Of a stretch of 64,000 bases of DNA, positions 40,326 to 49,463 are shown piece after piece. This DNA is from Rhizopus arrhizus. Taxonomy: Eukaryota > Mucoromycota > Mucoromycetes > Mucorales > Rhizopodaceae. The DNA lies in the NCBI GenBank assembly GCA_024220505.1, contig JAKZZE010000029.1, forward strand, positions 618,900-682,899, written 5' to 3'. The translations under genes were made by a program, and so were the position numbers. Position 1 is the first letter of the stretch; the number at the start of each line of letters is the position of its first letter. The notes under the pieces were generated by a model. The model saw nothing but the letters and a program-made list of their open reading frames with translations. It did no database searches and was not told where the DNA came from.

Positions 40326-41297
40326 ATGGGACCCTTAAGAAAAACCTTGGGTTCAAGGATCCCCAACGCCGCCGCCTCAACAAACTCAGCAAATTCCAAT
40401 GCTGACGTCACTCTTCAGTCTTTGGCTGCAGCCTACGAAGACCTCACTGCCCGCTTGAGTGCCTTAGAGCAGCTCCAGCTCGAAAACGCTCGCCTTTTGG
40501 AACTGACCAACAGTCAAGCCAATGAGATTGCTTCCTTGCGTGCCCAACTGGCCGCACAATCTGCCGGGTCTCCTAGGGACACCCCAAGTTCAAATGCCGC
40601 TGCTTCTTCTCCTGCTCCTCAAAATGGTGCTAAAGAGACCGTTTCTTCGCCCTCTTTGGGTACTGCTGCTTCATCTTGGGCTACTGTGGCTTCACGTGGT
40701 TCCAAGAACAAACTCCGTCGTCGTGCCGCTGCTGCAAGAGGCTTCCAGCCTGTTACAGGTGAACAAGGATTTGAGTACGTATACATTCCTAGATCTCGCA
40801 AAATGTCGTACACCGAAGCTCGTCGTCGTCTTGGTCGCTTGGGTGTTGACACCTGGCGGGTGCTAGATGTTTCGTTTCCCGCCCACTCCGTTGTTGGTCT
40901 GCTTGTCCATCTTCAGTACAAGCCTGCTCTCGTCTCTTTGCTGGAGAAAGCAAAGATCAAGGTCCTTGATCAATTCGATCCCTTAGATCCGGACAACGTT
41001 GCTGACCCTACTTTCTCTTCTGCGTCTCTTGAGGTGCGTCAAGAAAAGATGGCGCACATTTCTAATGAGCGTTGCCTTCGTACCCTTGAGCGCTTGCGCT
41101 ATCCTGTTGCTGTTGCTGTCTCTCGTTTCTTTTTGGCCAATGCCATGGTGTCTGATGAGGCTGTCTCTGAAGTCTTGGCTGCCAAGCAAGATCGTCCTGC
41201 CTTCCCACGCCATCGTGACCAACCTGACGATGAAATGCTTCTGGATCAGTATGATCAAGACCGTCCTGCCTCTCGCTCCAGCTTTGGATCATTATAA
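40326..41297 (+). CDS. LINE L1 ORF1 protein (323 aa)
   Basis: The N-terminus has a coiled coil (about residues 25-75, LTARLSALEQLQLENARLLE). A Ser/Ala-rich linker follows, then a basic patch (NKLRRRAAAARGFQ) and a folded domain (~140-260) with FEYVYIPRSRKMSYTEARRR, RVLDVSFPAHSVVGLLVHLQ and RYPVAVAVSRFF. The role is presumably RNA binding and RNP assembly, as for ORF1 of other non-LTR elements. No CCHC knuckle is present. The stop TAA (41295-41297) shares its last base with the ORF2 ATG, inside a palindrome CATTATAATG (41290-41299). Confidence 0.85.
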   Translation: MGPLRKTLGSRIPNAAASTNSANSNADVTLQSLAAAYEDLTARLSALEQLQLENARLLELTNSQANEIASLRAQLAAQSAGSPRDTPSSNAAASSPAPQNGAKETVSSPSLGTAASSWATVASRGSKNKLRRRAAAARGFQPVTGEQGFEYVYIPRSRKMSYTEARRRLGRLGVDTWRVLDVSFPAHSVVGLLVHLQYKPALVSLLEKAKIKVLDQFDPLDPDNVADPTFSSASLEVRQEKMAHISNERCLRTLERLRYPVAVAVSRFFLANAMVSDEAVSEVLAAKQDRPAFPRHRDQPDDEMLLDQYDQDRPASRSSFGSL

Positions 41298-44200
41298 TGA
41301 TGAGTAGTAATACTTGTCATTATAATGCACCCTCGGTCTCTCCATCTGGTATGGTCCCAGATCCGTCAACCCCTTCCTCTCCTTTGGTTTCTCTTGGTTC
41401 TCATGGCTTCCATGGTTCATCCTCTCGTTCTCCTTCATCAACTTCATCTGTTCCGCTTACCATCGGCTTGTGGAATGCCAACGGTCTCCAGGCTTCCACA
41501 GTCGATGACCTCCTCCGTCACTGCCAGTCGTTCTCGTTGGTCTTTATTACCGAAACCTGGTTGCTTCCTCCTGCTCGCCTTCCGACCTCATGGCAGCAGT
41601 TCCATCTCTATGGCTCTCCAGTTGCAGGTCAGTATCGTGGTTCTATGGGTGTCTCTGCCTTGGTCTCTCCTCGGTGTCCACTTCCTGTGGTTGAGTTCCC
41701 TGTGAACTGTAAGTATGCTCTTGGTCTGCAGTTGGGTCGTTCCCTACGGCTCATCTGTCTCTACCTGCCTCCTTCTCTGTCTACTGCTGAGGTACAGTCT
41801 GTTCTGGATTCACTGCCACTCACTGACGATACGATCATCTGTGGTGATCTGAATGTTCGTCTTGGTCGTCTCGTCGGTGACTCTCGTACTAACATGCGTA
41901 GCTCTGTCCTTCGTCGTTGGTGCAATGATCATGGTCTTAACATCCTGAACAAGACACTTGCCTATGGTATTCCAACATACCTGACTTGCCGTGGTCATGC
42001 TGAGGTAAGCAGCATTGTAGACTACTACATCACCAACATGCCACTGGTTCGTTCAGCAAGTATCTCGGTTGCCTTGGATCTTTCTTTGGGGTCAGACCAC
42101 AAACTGATGTCACTCTCTTTTGAGTACTCGGTCCCTGTGGTCCATTCCACACAGCCTTCTTCTTCTCCATCTGGTCAAGTCCGTCGTCTTTGGAACCTTT
42201 CTCGGTTGAAAGAACCAGAAGTCCAGAAGCTGTATGTGTCCACCTTTGGTTCCTTGTCTGCTGCTTTGCTTGACCAGCTTCAACAGCTGTGTTCAAGTCC
42301 ACCGTCAACACGTCCACCCATTGACCATCTCAACGATGAACTCAATGCGGCCATCTACTCTGCTCTGGACAAGTCTGTTGGATCTCGTGTCTCTCGACCC
42401 AAGCAATGGAAGAAGTTTTGGACCTTTCAACTACAGGCTCTGGCTGATCGTCGAGACTGGCTCTACCGTAAGTGGCGTTGGTCTCTTGGGATTGACAAAG
42501 CTTACTGGTGGGGTCTTCATCAAGAAGCTCATGTCCGTTTCCGCACGGCTGTCAAGCGAGCTAAACGAGAATCTTGGCGTGCCTTTTGTGACTCCCTCGC
42601 TCGTGGCGACTTTTCTTCTGCGGTGCGTAGGGTCAAGCAAGTCCATAACCGTCGTCGTCCTCAAGTCTCATATGCTCATCCTGATGGTCCTGTCGCTGGT
42701 GCCAATGCTATGCGAGATCATCTTGCATCCGTCTACTCTGGCTCTGGTCTACCATCCACTCGTCCTCCTCCTCTTCCATCGTCTGATGATCATGTCCCTT
42801 TTGATCTTGCGTCAGCTTCTGAGGATGACCCATCTGGCTCTGGTCTTGGTTCTAGTCTTGGTTCTAGCCTTGGTTCTGGTCTTGGTCCTGGTTCTGGTTC
42901 TGGTGCTGGTCTTTCTTCTTTTTCGGCTGACTCTGTTGCTGACACAATGCGACGTCTTCCTTTACGCAAAGCTCCTGGCTCTGATCATCTGCGTACAGAG
43001 ATGCTTATTCCCATTCGTAAACAAGTAGCTGCTATCCTGGCTCGTCTCTTTGATATCTGCTGCCAATGGTCTTACACTCCTTCTCTTTGGCGTCATGCGC
43101 AGGTCGTGCCTATCTATAAGAAGGGCGACCCTCATCAACCGTCAAACTTCAGGCCGATCTCCTTGACGTCCATCATCCGAAAGCTGTTTGAAATGTGTCT
43201 CTTTCCACTCTTACAAGATGTCTCGCCTCCATTGGACATTGCTCAAGGTGGTTTCCGTCCACAGCGAAGTGCTCTTGACCAAGCCCTCTGCTTGCATGAC
43301 TTGATACAGGAGTACTATCGCCGAAAGCGTCATTTTCCTGTCGTGGCTTTTCTTGATATCAAGGCTGCCTATGATACCGTCGACAGACGTGTCATATGGC
43401 AATCACTCTTGGCTGTCTCTGCTCCTTTTGCTCTGGTCTCTGTCTTGGCTCATCTCTTTGATGATGTTTCAATCTCGGTTCTGATGTCTAATCAAGTCTC
43501 GACGCCATTCACACCGAGTACAGGTGTGCTTCAAGGCTCTGTCTTGAGTCCGCATCTGTACTCGATCTACATCAACACGCTGCCTGCTCTTCTTCGTTCT
43601 GCTGCCACGCGTACTACAACAATGGTCTCATCCTTGTCTCCTTCTGGTCCTCCTGGTTCTGATCTTGGTCTTTCTCCTGGTCTTCCTTTTGGTCCGACAT
43701 TGGATGTCTCCTCTCTGTCTTTGTCACCCACAGCCATCAACTCTCTGCTTTATGCTGATGATGTGGCTATTCTCGGTTCTGCAAGCGAAGTCAAACAGAT
43801 GCTTGACCTGGCCCAAATTCATTCACAGGTACTTGGCTACAGATGGAGTCCCACCAAGTGTGCTGTCCTCAATGCACCAGATCCGACGTCGTCAAGATAC
43901 GTCCGACTCACTCTCTATGATGAAGACATACCGTCTGTCGATGAGTTTGTCTATCTTGGTGTGCCATTCGTTCGCAATGGTACCTCTCCGTCTCGTCTGG
44001 TCGCTCATCGCAAGCCTGGTGCTCAGCTCAAGATGGCTCAACTGTCTGCTATTGGTGCCAATCGATCTGGTTTCTCGCTGCTGTTCTCTTCTCGCCTCTA
44101 TGCTATGTTTGTACGTCCCAAGTTAGAGTATGGCCTAGCCATCTCCAAGCTGCTCAAAAAGGACTATGACGAGCTAGAGCGCGCTCAAAGTCGGTGTCTG

Positions 44201-44929
44201 CGTCTGATCGTTGGTGGCCACAAGACCTCGTCGACGGTTGTGCTTCGGCACATCTGTAACCTACCGTCGATGCGTTTCCGTGCTGATACCTTGGTATTGA
44301 AGTTTTGTCTCCGTGTCCAGACTTTACCTGATGACTGTCTCCTGTCGCTGCTTTCTTCTTCGCTGCCATCGTCACTACTATCAACTCTTCGCTCTCGACG
44401 CATTGTGCTCGATCACCCACCAGAAGTTACGGCTCCTTCTCGGCTTAAAACCTGGTTACATGCGTATCGTCAGCAAGAGTTTGATCAGTTCCTGGCTTCG
44501 ACTTCTCAAGTCTTGATTCGAGCCTGTCGTCCTGTACTGCGAGTGGATCCGATCCTCTATGTTCCTGCTTCGCGTGCTGATCGTAGTCGTCTGATACGTT
44601 GGCGTATGGGTTGGCTGCCTGGTGATCCTCGTCCTTGTGCTTGTCTGTTTGGTCATACCACTCGTGCCCATCTCATGGTCTGTCCTCAGGTCCCATCGGC
44701 TCTTTGGTGTTGTCTTCCTTTTCCTCCTGCTGGTTCTACCGAGCTGCACATTGACTATCTCTTGTCCTTGTTGCCTGTTTCTCCTTCTGCTCGTTGTCCT
44801 CCATTCTGGGTCAGTCTTTGTACTATCCTTTGGCACTTTGATCGTCTTTGCAACCCTGATGGTGATTACACCAATGATCCTTCACCTGGATTACTCTGGT
44901 ATGAAAGGTCGACTTCTCGTTCTCGGTGA
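41297..44929 (+). CDS. LINE L1 ORF2 protein: APE endonuclease plus reverse transcriptase (1210 aa)
   Basis: After a Ser/Pro-rich leader comes an exonuclease-endonuclease-phosphatase domain (~55-285): TIGLWNANGL, FITETWLLP with the catalytic Glu, ICGDLNVRLG and GSDHKLMS. A helical region, a variable Gly/Ser/Leu linker (~512-536) and the reverse transcriptase follow: VVPIYKKGDPHQPSNFRPIS (~603), AFLDIKAAYDTVD (~684), GVLQGSVLSPHLY and LLYADDVAILG (~819). A Pro/Ser/Gly-rich insert separates the last two motifs. A Cys/His cluster CACLFGHTTRAHLMVC lies at ~1113-1128. There is no RNase H. The enzyme should nick the tRNA-Cys A box and prime cDNA there. The frame is unbroken. Confidence 0.93.
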   Translation: MMSSNTCHYNAPSVSPSGMVPDPSTPSSPLVSLGSHGFHGSSSRSPSSTSSVPLTIGLWNANGLQASTVDDLLRHCQSFSLVFITETWLLPPARLPTSWQQFHLYGSPVAGQYRGSMGVSALVSPRCPLPVVEFPVNCKYALGLQLGRSLRLICLYLPPSLSTAEVQSVLDSLPLTDDTIICGDLNVRLGRLVGDSRTNMRSSVLRRWCNDHGLNILNKTLAYGIPTYLTCRGHAEVSSIVDYYITNMPLVRSASISVALDLSLGSDHKLMSLSFEYSVPVVHSTQPSSSPSGQVRRLWNLSRLKEPEVQKLYVSTFGSLSAALLDQLQQLCSSPPSTRPPIDHLNDELNAAIYSALDKSVGSRVSRPKQWKKFWTFQLQALADRRDWLYRKWRWSLGIDKAYWWGLHQEAHVRFRTAVKRAKRESWRAFCDSLARGDFSSAVRRVKQVHNRRRPQVSYAHPDGPVAGANAMRDHLASVYSGSGLPSTRPPPLPSSDDHVPFDLASASEDDPSGSGLGSSLGSSLGSGLGPGSGSGAGLSSFSADSVADTMRRLPLRKAPGSDHLRTEMLIPIRKQVAAILARLFDICCQWSYTPSLWRHAQVVPIYKKGDPHQPSNFRPISLTSIIRKLFEMCLFPLLQDVSPPLDIAQGGFRPQRSALDQALCLHDLIQEYYRRKRHFPVVAFLDIKAAYDTVDRRVIWQSLLAVSAPFALVSVLAHLFDDVSISVLMSNQVSTPFTPSTGVLQGSVLSPHLYSIYINTLPALLRSAATRTTTMVSSLSPSGPPGSDLGLSPGLPFGPTLDVSSLSLSPTAINSLLYADDVAILGSASEVKQMLDLAQIHSQVLGYRWSPTKCAVLNAPDPTSSRYVRLTLYDEDIPSVDEFVYLGVPFVRNGTSPSRLVAHRKPGAQLKMAQLSAIGANRSGFSLLFSSRLYAMFVRPKLEYGLAISKLLKKDYDELERAQSRCLRLIVGGHKTSSTVVLRHICNLPSMRFRADTLVLKFCLRVQTLPDDCLLSLLSSSLPSSLLSTLRSRRIVLDHPPEVTAPSRLKTWLHAYRQQEFDQFLASTSQVLIRACRPVLRVDPILYVPASRADRSRLIRWRMGWLPGDPRPCACLFGHTTRAHLMVCPQVPSALWCCLPFPPAGSTELHIDYLLSLLPVSPSARCPPFWVSLCTILWHFDRLCNPDGDYTNDPSPGLLWYERSTSRSR

Positions 44930-45199
44930 AATGTGTTTTGATTGTTCCTCTGGCTTCTACCTCCCACTGCCACAACCACTTAGTGCACGATGCGGAGGAG
45001 ACCACGAACATGATATCCTACAAACTAGCTCTTTTGATTTCTCTTTTTGCTTCTCTTCTCTCTCCTCTTTTTTGGTCCATCAAATGGTCGCTAGGACTTT
45101 TTTTCGCATCATGTATACCCTCTTTTTGTACTTTGATTAGCAAATAATGGCCTAAAGGTCGATTGCATTAATCTTTTAAATAAAAACATAAATTTTCGA

Positions 45200-45270
45200 C
45201 TGAGCTAATCCCTCACTTTTCTTTCGCTTTTGGTTAAAAAGGTAAACTTGTTTATTTTTTAAAAAAGCCG
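45200..45270. repeat. 71-nt tRNA-Cys target remnant between L1 and L2
   Basis: It is copy 2 of the LINE target, with two base changes from 40112-40182. It ends at GCCG, where element H is inserted. Confidence 0.88.
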
Positions 45271-45903
45271 CACTGCACCCAATCCCTATATTCTAAATTA
45301 TTATACTTCGGGTGTTTTAACAGTTGAACTTCGAATAAAATAATACAAATTTGAATTTGCAGGATAGAGATATAATATTTGTATCAAAAAAAACCTAGAA
45401 AAAAATATATGTTATTTCTATAACGATATGTATATGTTTATAATCTGTATATTGGATAAAAAGAAATTGTATTTCTTGTAAAAAAATTTTTGTCTCTTTT
45501 GTACTACATGAATCCATGCAAACTTATAAACTGGGAAAATGAAAAGTTTTCAAATTCAGTGTATGATTTTTTAATTTCAACAAAGGTCAATAACGTAAAT
45601 CCATTGGACTGTAAGCTCGGAAATTTAACTGCTTGAGTTGCGACGTCCTCTTGCCAAGCATACTCGATTTGCTATACTGCAAAAAAAAAAGAAAGTACAT
45701 AGTACATCTACCCAAAAAAAATAATTTTGTAGGTTTATAATGAAAAGATAGAGAGCAACATTACTTAAATTGTGAAAGGGAACATGAGTTCGATGCTTTT
45801 ATCCAACGAAGAGTAAAATTAATTATTTATAATTGAAATAAAAGAATGGTCTATAGGGAAGTAATAAATATAAACGTTAAATAAAAGATAAAAGCTAGAA
45901 ACA

Positions 45904-45975
45904 AAAATGAACAAGGAAAAAGGAAAAAAAAAAAAAGAAAAAAGAAAAAAGAAAAAAGAAAAAAGAAAAAAGAAA
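45904..45975. repeat. GAAAAAA heptamer tandem repeat
   Basis: About eight units of AAAAAAG/GAAAAAA inside element H. It is simple-sequence and non-coding. Confidence 0.75.
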
Positions 45976-46256
45976 ATGGTATTTCTTTTTTTGACCGTAA
46001 GGAAAATAGCATCTATCAAAGATGATAGTGCAATGTTTAAAGGACTAAAGCTAAGCAGAAAATAGAAGGGTATGGGTTTGGTAATCATTTTTATTTTTAA
46101 TTGCAAAAAGAAACAACAATATTAACATCAAGTAAATTTACATGGCTTGAGATCCCTTATAACAGAGACTATAAGAAAGAGTTATTGTTAATGAAATAAA
46201 ATAGAACATTTTGATAGATTTAGAAAAAAAAGAAAGTGATGTTGAAATTAGAGAAT

Positions 46257-46330
46257 TGCAATGTCGGAATTACTTGCATGTCAAAAAAAAGCAATGTTGG
46301 AATTACGTGCATGTTAAAAAAAAAGAATGT
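46257..46330. repeat. Two-copy ~36-nt tandem repeat in element H
   Basis: Units built on GCAATGTYGGAATTAC and TGCATGTYAAAAAAAA stand directly next to each other, and a third truncated unit follows. Confidence 0.7.
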
Positions 46331-46830
46331 TAAAAGTGACATTGCAAAAGAATACTTACTTTTACAAATTGTCTTAAGCTGAACAAACCTACTTACAGGA
46401 TATTCGTTTTATTTATAGAGCATACAGAGACTTACTTTAGGTTATAGAAAGCGGTTTTAGAAATTGCACTGAAATTGGAAATTTTTTTTGATCAAGTACT
46501 TTGAAAAAAAAAATCTAGCTGAGACGTCAACTACAAATGTTTTAATTCATTTACCTTTGTGTGCTAATTACAATGTATTATTCAGTATGTATGCCTTTAT
46601 TTATGAGCTTTTTGTCCTATCTTTGATAAAGAATATCATCACTTTGCCTTTTTTTTTTTCTTTTTTTTTGGATTACCGCAGTACACTTAACTAAACTCCA
46701 TCATTTCTTTTTTGTAAAGTAGTGCACTTATGTAAACTAATCAATATAATACTGAATATGATGGGAAAAGATTCAAATATCTTATCACAAAAGTTGAATT
46801 GATTTTACTCGATGAAAAATTTATTCTTGT

Positions 46831-47177
46831 TTAGCGGCACTTGTATAATGTCGGTAATGTAACAACATCAATTGAAACTTGTTCTTCCTCTGGAACTTCA
46901 AACTGAGTATTAAAGATTCTTATTGTTTGATTTTGGAGCTGTATATAAGGAGTTCATAAAGCGACGTATCAATTGTATAAAAGTTTTTGTTGTATTTATA
47001 CAAAAAGTAAATACTCATAGATAAATTTAATACTACTGAATTACAGTAAAACTATATCTCTATAAATAAATATGAGACCTCTGCAATGATCACCTTTGAT
47101 GTATTGTTCATATCGGTAGAGCTAGGATTACGAGCATTGACAGGTGCAGGGTTGATTTCGATAATACGGTCAGACAT
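46831..47177 (-). CDS. Hypothetical small spliced gene in element H (56 aa)
   Basis: Exon 1 (47079-47177) starts at ATG with MSDRIIEINPAPVNARN and ends at a GTCTCA donor. Exon 2 (46831-46902) follows TACTCAG and reads FEVPEEEQVSIDVVTLPTLY to TAA. Splicing 176 nt keeps the frame at a codon boundary. The amino-acid composition looks protein-like, unlike the surrounding AT-rich DNA. The donor is weak and I do not recognise the protein. A captured host gene fragment is possible. Confidence 0.28.
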
Positions 47178-48076
47178 ATTGATATAAGGTACTTTGAAGG
47201 AAAAGTAAAGAAACTTAACGTTGAAGCTAGACACACCTTAAATACTATTGCGTTCAACTGTAAACTCAGTTCTATTCAAGTCAAAAAATCTATAAAAGGA
47301 TTGATGTCTCAGATGAATCTTTTCTTTTCTTTCTTTCTTTTTTTTTGATTTGTTATCCCAGGTAAGTCTCTCTTTTTTTAAATTTTTTTTTCTAATGTTC
47401 TTTATTAAAGATTTATAGATATGCTCATGGCTATCATAAGTCCTTGAGTCTTTCTGTATCTGTTTATGTGGTAAGTATGCTTTTAAACCTTCATTATCTT
47501 TATTAACAATCAAATTTTGTTTTTTAGGCTTGATTCTGAAGCTGTTTGAATAGTTTGGCATTGTCTTCTGGTTTTGAAAGAGGTTTAATGTAAGAAAATC
47601 GGGTACATCATGTTTCACTGTAATTAATCTTTCATTTTATCTAGCTTTGACTCTATTTTCCTCCTGTTTAGTCTACTGTCTTTATCTTTATATTGCTTTT
47701 GATCTCTTTTGAGGCTGCTTCATTGTATTTGTTTATTTTGCCTGATTTGTCTGCTATATTCTATTGTTTGATGCTTCTGAGGTCAAGGTAAGTGCAATTT
47801 TGAAAAAAAAAAATTTTTTTTTTGTATCTACCGTTTAAAGGTGATGTTTCATTATTCCCATAAATTCCCTGCTCCTCCCCCCCTCTTTTCTTTAAATCAT
47901 ATTTAATAATCAAATGAACCAATAATATATAATCAATATGGCAAAAGAGCCCAAAAATAAATGAATAAAACCACATTTTTGACCAATAATACTGTATTTT
48001 AAGCCTATTTTTTTCCTAATACAAATCATCCAGAGCTATATATAATCATAATAAACCAATAAGAAAGTATTGTGAA

Positions 48077-48179
48077 AAGGCAATAAGCCAATAAAGAAGT
48101 AATATTAAAGAGAAATAGACCTATAAGGAAGCTTTGCTAAAAGGCTATAAGCCAATAAAGAAATAGCATCAAAGAGAAA
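48077..48179. repeat. Subterminal direct repeats of element H
   Basis: Two 39-nt copies built on AAGCCAATAAAGAA and AAAGAGAAA at 48077-48115 and 48141-48179. They lie about 240-340 bp from the right end, where CACTA transposases of known elements bind repeated motifs. Confidence 0.55.
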
Positions 48180-48560
48180 CGCAAGCATGTAAGGTCCAAT
48201 GGAAAAGCGTTATGTTTGTGTATCATCGTAGAAAGAACAATGAAGCGGCGCGTCACCAAAAGTAACACGGTATTTTATATACATATCTTAACATTTCGAG
48301 CAAAATATGCGAAGTACATATTTTATGGAATCTGTAAATATATTGACGTAAACCCGAAATATCTCATTATATTCTGTCAAATATAATGCTATATATATAG
48401 CAATTATGTGCAGTGCCGATAACTCCGCCAAATCAAGCCATCCGTCTCCAATTTTTACACCATTCGATTCATCTTTCAAAAACACACCTTTTGGTATCTT
48501 TAATTTTTTGAATACGTCAACTTTACATCGCTTTTTATCAGTTTGAAGTTTGTCAAAAAG

Positions 48561-49463
48561 ATGGGACCCTTAAGAAAAAACTTGGGTTCAAGGATCCCCA
48601 ACGCCGCTGCCTCAGTAAACTCAGCAAATTCAAATGCTGACGTCACTCTTCAGTCTTTGGCTGCAGCCTACGAAGACCTTACTGCCCGCTTGAGTGCCTT
48701 AGAGCAGCTCCAGCTCGAAAACGCTCGCCTTTTGGAACTGACCAACAGTCAGGCCAATGAGATCAATTCTTTACGTGCACAGCTTGCCGCACAATCTGCC
48801 GGAACTCCTAGGGACACCCCAAGTTCAACTGCCGCTGCTTCTTCTCCTGCTCCTCAAAATGGTGCTAAAGAGACCGTTTCTTCGCCCTCTTTGGGTACTG
48901 CTGCTTCATCTTGGGCTACTGTGGCTTCACGTGGTTCCAAGAACAAACTCCGTCGTCGTGCCGCTGCTGCAAGAGGCTTCCAGCCTGTTACAGGTGAACA
49001 AGGATTCGAATACGTGTATATACCTAGATCTCGCAAAATGTCATACACTGAAGCTCGTCGTCGTCTTGGTCGCTTGGGTGTTGACACCTGGCGGGTGTTA
49101 GATGTTTCATTCCCAGCTCACTCCGTTGTTGGTCTGCTTGTCCATCTCCAGTACAAGCCTGCTCTCGTCTCTTTGCTGGAGAAAGCAAAGATCAAGGTCC
49201 TTGATCAGTTCGATCCCTTAGATCCGGACAACGTTGCTGACCCTGCTTTCTCTTCTGCGTCTCTTGAGGTACGTCAAGAAAAGATGGCGCATATTTCCAA
49301 CGAGCGTTGTCTTCGTACCCTTGAGCGCTTGCGCTATCCTGTTGCTGTTGCTGTCTCTCGTTTCTTTTTGGCCAATGCCATGGTGTCTGATGAGGCTGTC
49401 TCTGAAGTCTTGGCTGCCAAGCAAGACCGTCCTGCCTCTCGCTCCAGCTTTGGATCATTATAA
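48561..49463 (+). CDS. LINE L2 ORF1 protein (300 aa)
   Basis: It starts at the ATG of MGPLRKNLG, matching L1. It has the same coiled coil, basic patch and folded domain. It lacks 23 residues near the C-terminus (between AAKQDRPA and SRSSFGSL). In L1 and L3 that segment lies between two copies of GAYCGTCCTGCC, so slippage or recombination between the repeats removed it in frame. The TAATG overlap with ORF2 is kept. Confidence 0.85.
   Translation: MGPLRKNLGSRIPNAAASVNSANSNADVTLQSLAAAYEDLTARLSALEQLQLENARLLELTNSQANEINSLRAQLAAQSAGTPRDTPSSTAAASSPAPQNGAKETVSSPSLGTAASSWATVASRGSKNKLRRRAAAARGFQPVTGEQGFEYVYIPRSRKMSYTEARRRLGRLGVDTWRVLDVSFPAHSVVGLLVHLQYKPALVSLLEKAKIKVLDQFDPLDPDNVADPAFSSASLEVRQEKMAHISNERCLRTLERLRYPVAVAVSRFFLANAMVSDEAVSEVLAAKQDRPASRSSFGSL

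Larger units (their letters stand above)
40183..45199 (+). mobile_element. APE-type LINE, copy L1 (5017 bp), intact
   Basis: It has a 5' UTR beginning ATAACTCCTCCAAATCAAGC, two overlapping ORFs and a 270-bp 3' UTR ending TAAATTTTCGA with no poly(A) tail. It is flanked by the 71-nt tRNA-Cys target repeat. The 5' boundary could shift a few bases, because every copy here has the same upstream remnant. Confidence 0.9.
45271..48415. mobile_element. CACTA-like non-autonomous DNA element H (3145 bp)
   Basis: The ends are CACTGCACCCAATCCCTATA and, inverted, CACTGCACATAATTGCTATA. CCG lies on both sides (45268-45270 and 48416-48418), a 3-bp duplication as for CACTA/EnSpm elements. Removing it joins GCCG to ATAACTCCGCC exactly as at the L2/L3 boundary, which confirms that it is an insertion. 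Subterminal direct repeats (48077-48115 and 48141-48179) also fit. No transposase is present; the inside is AT-rich with simple repeats. Confidence 0.7.

Noticed and set aside
40522..44836. Many long alternative frames on both strands within LINE ORF1 and ORF2
   Set aside because: They recur in L1, L2 and L3 only because the sequences are copies. The frame with catalytic motifs is the other one.
45200..45214. tRNA-like ends after each LINE taken as new tRNA genes
   Set aside because: Only the first 15 nt of tRNA-Cys are present there, so they cannot fold. Only 40055-40126 is a complete gene.
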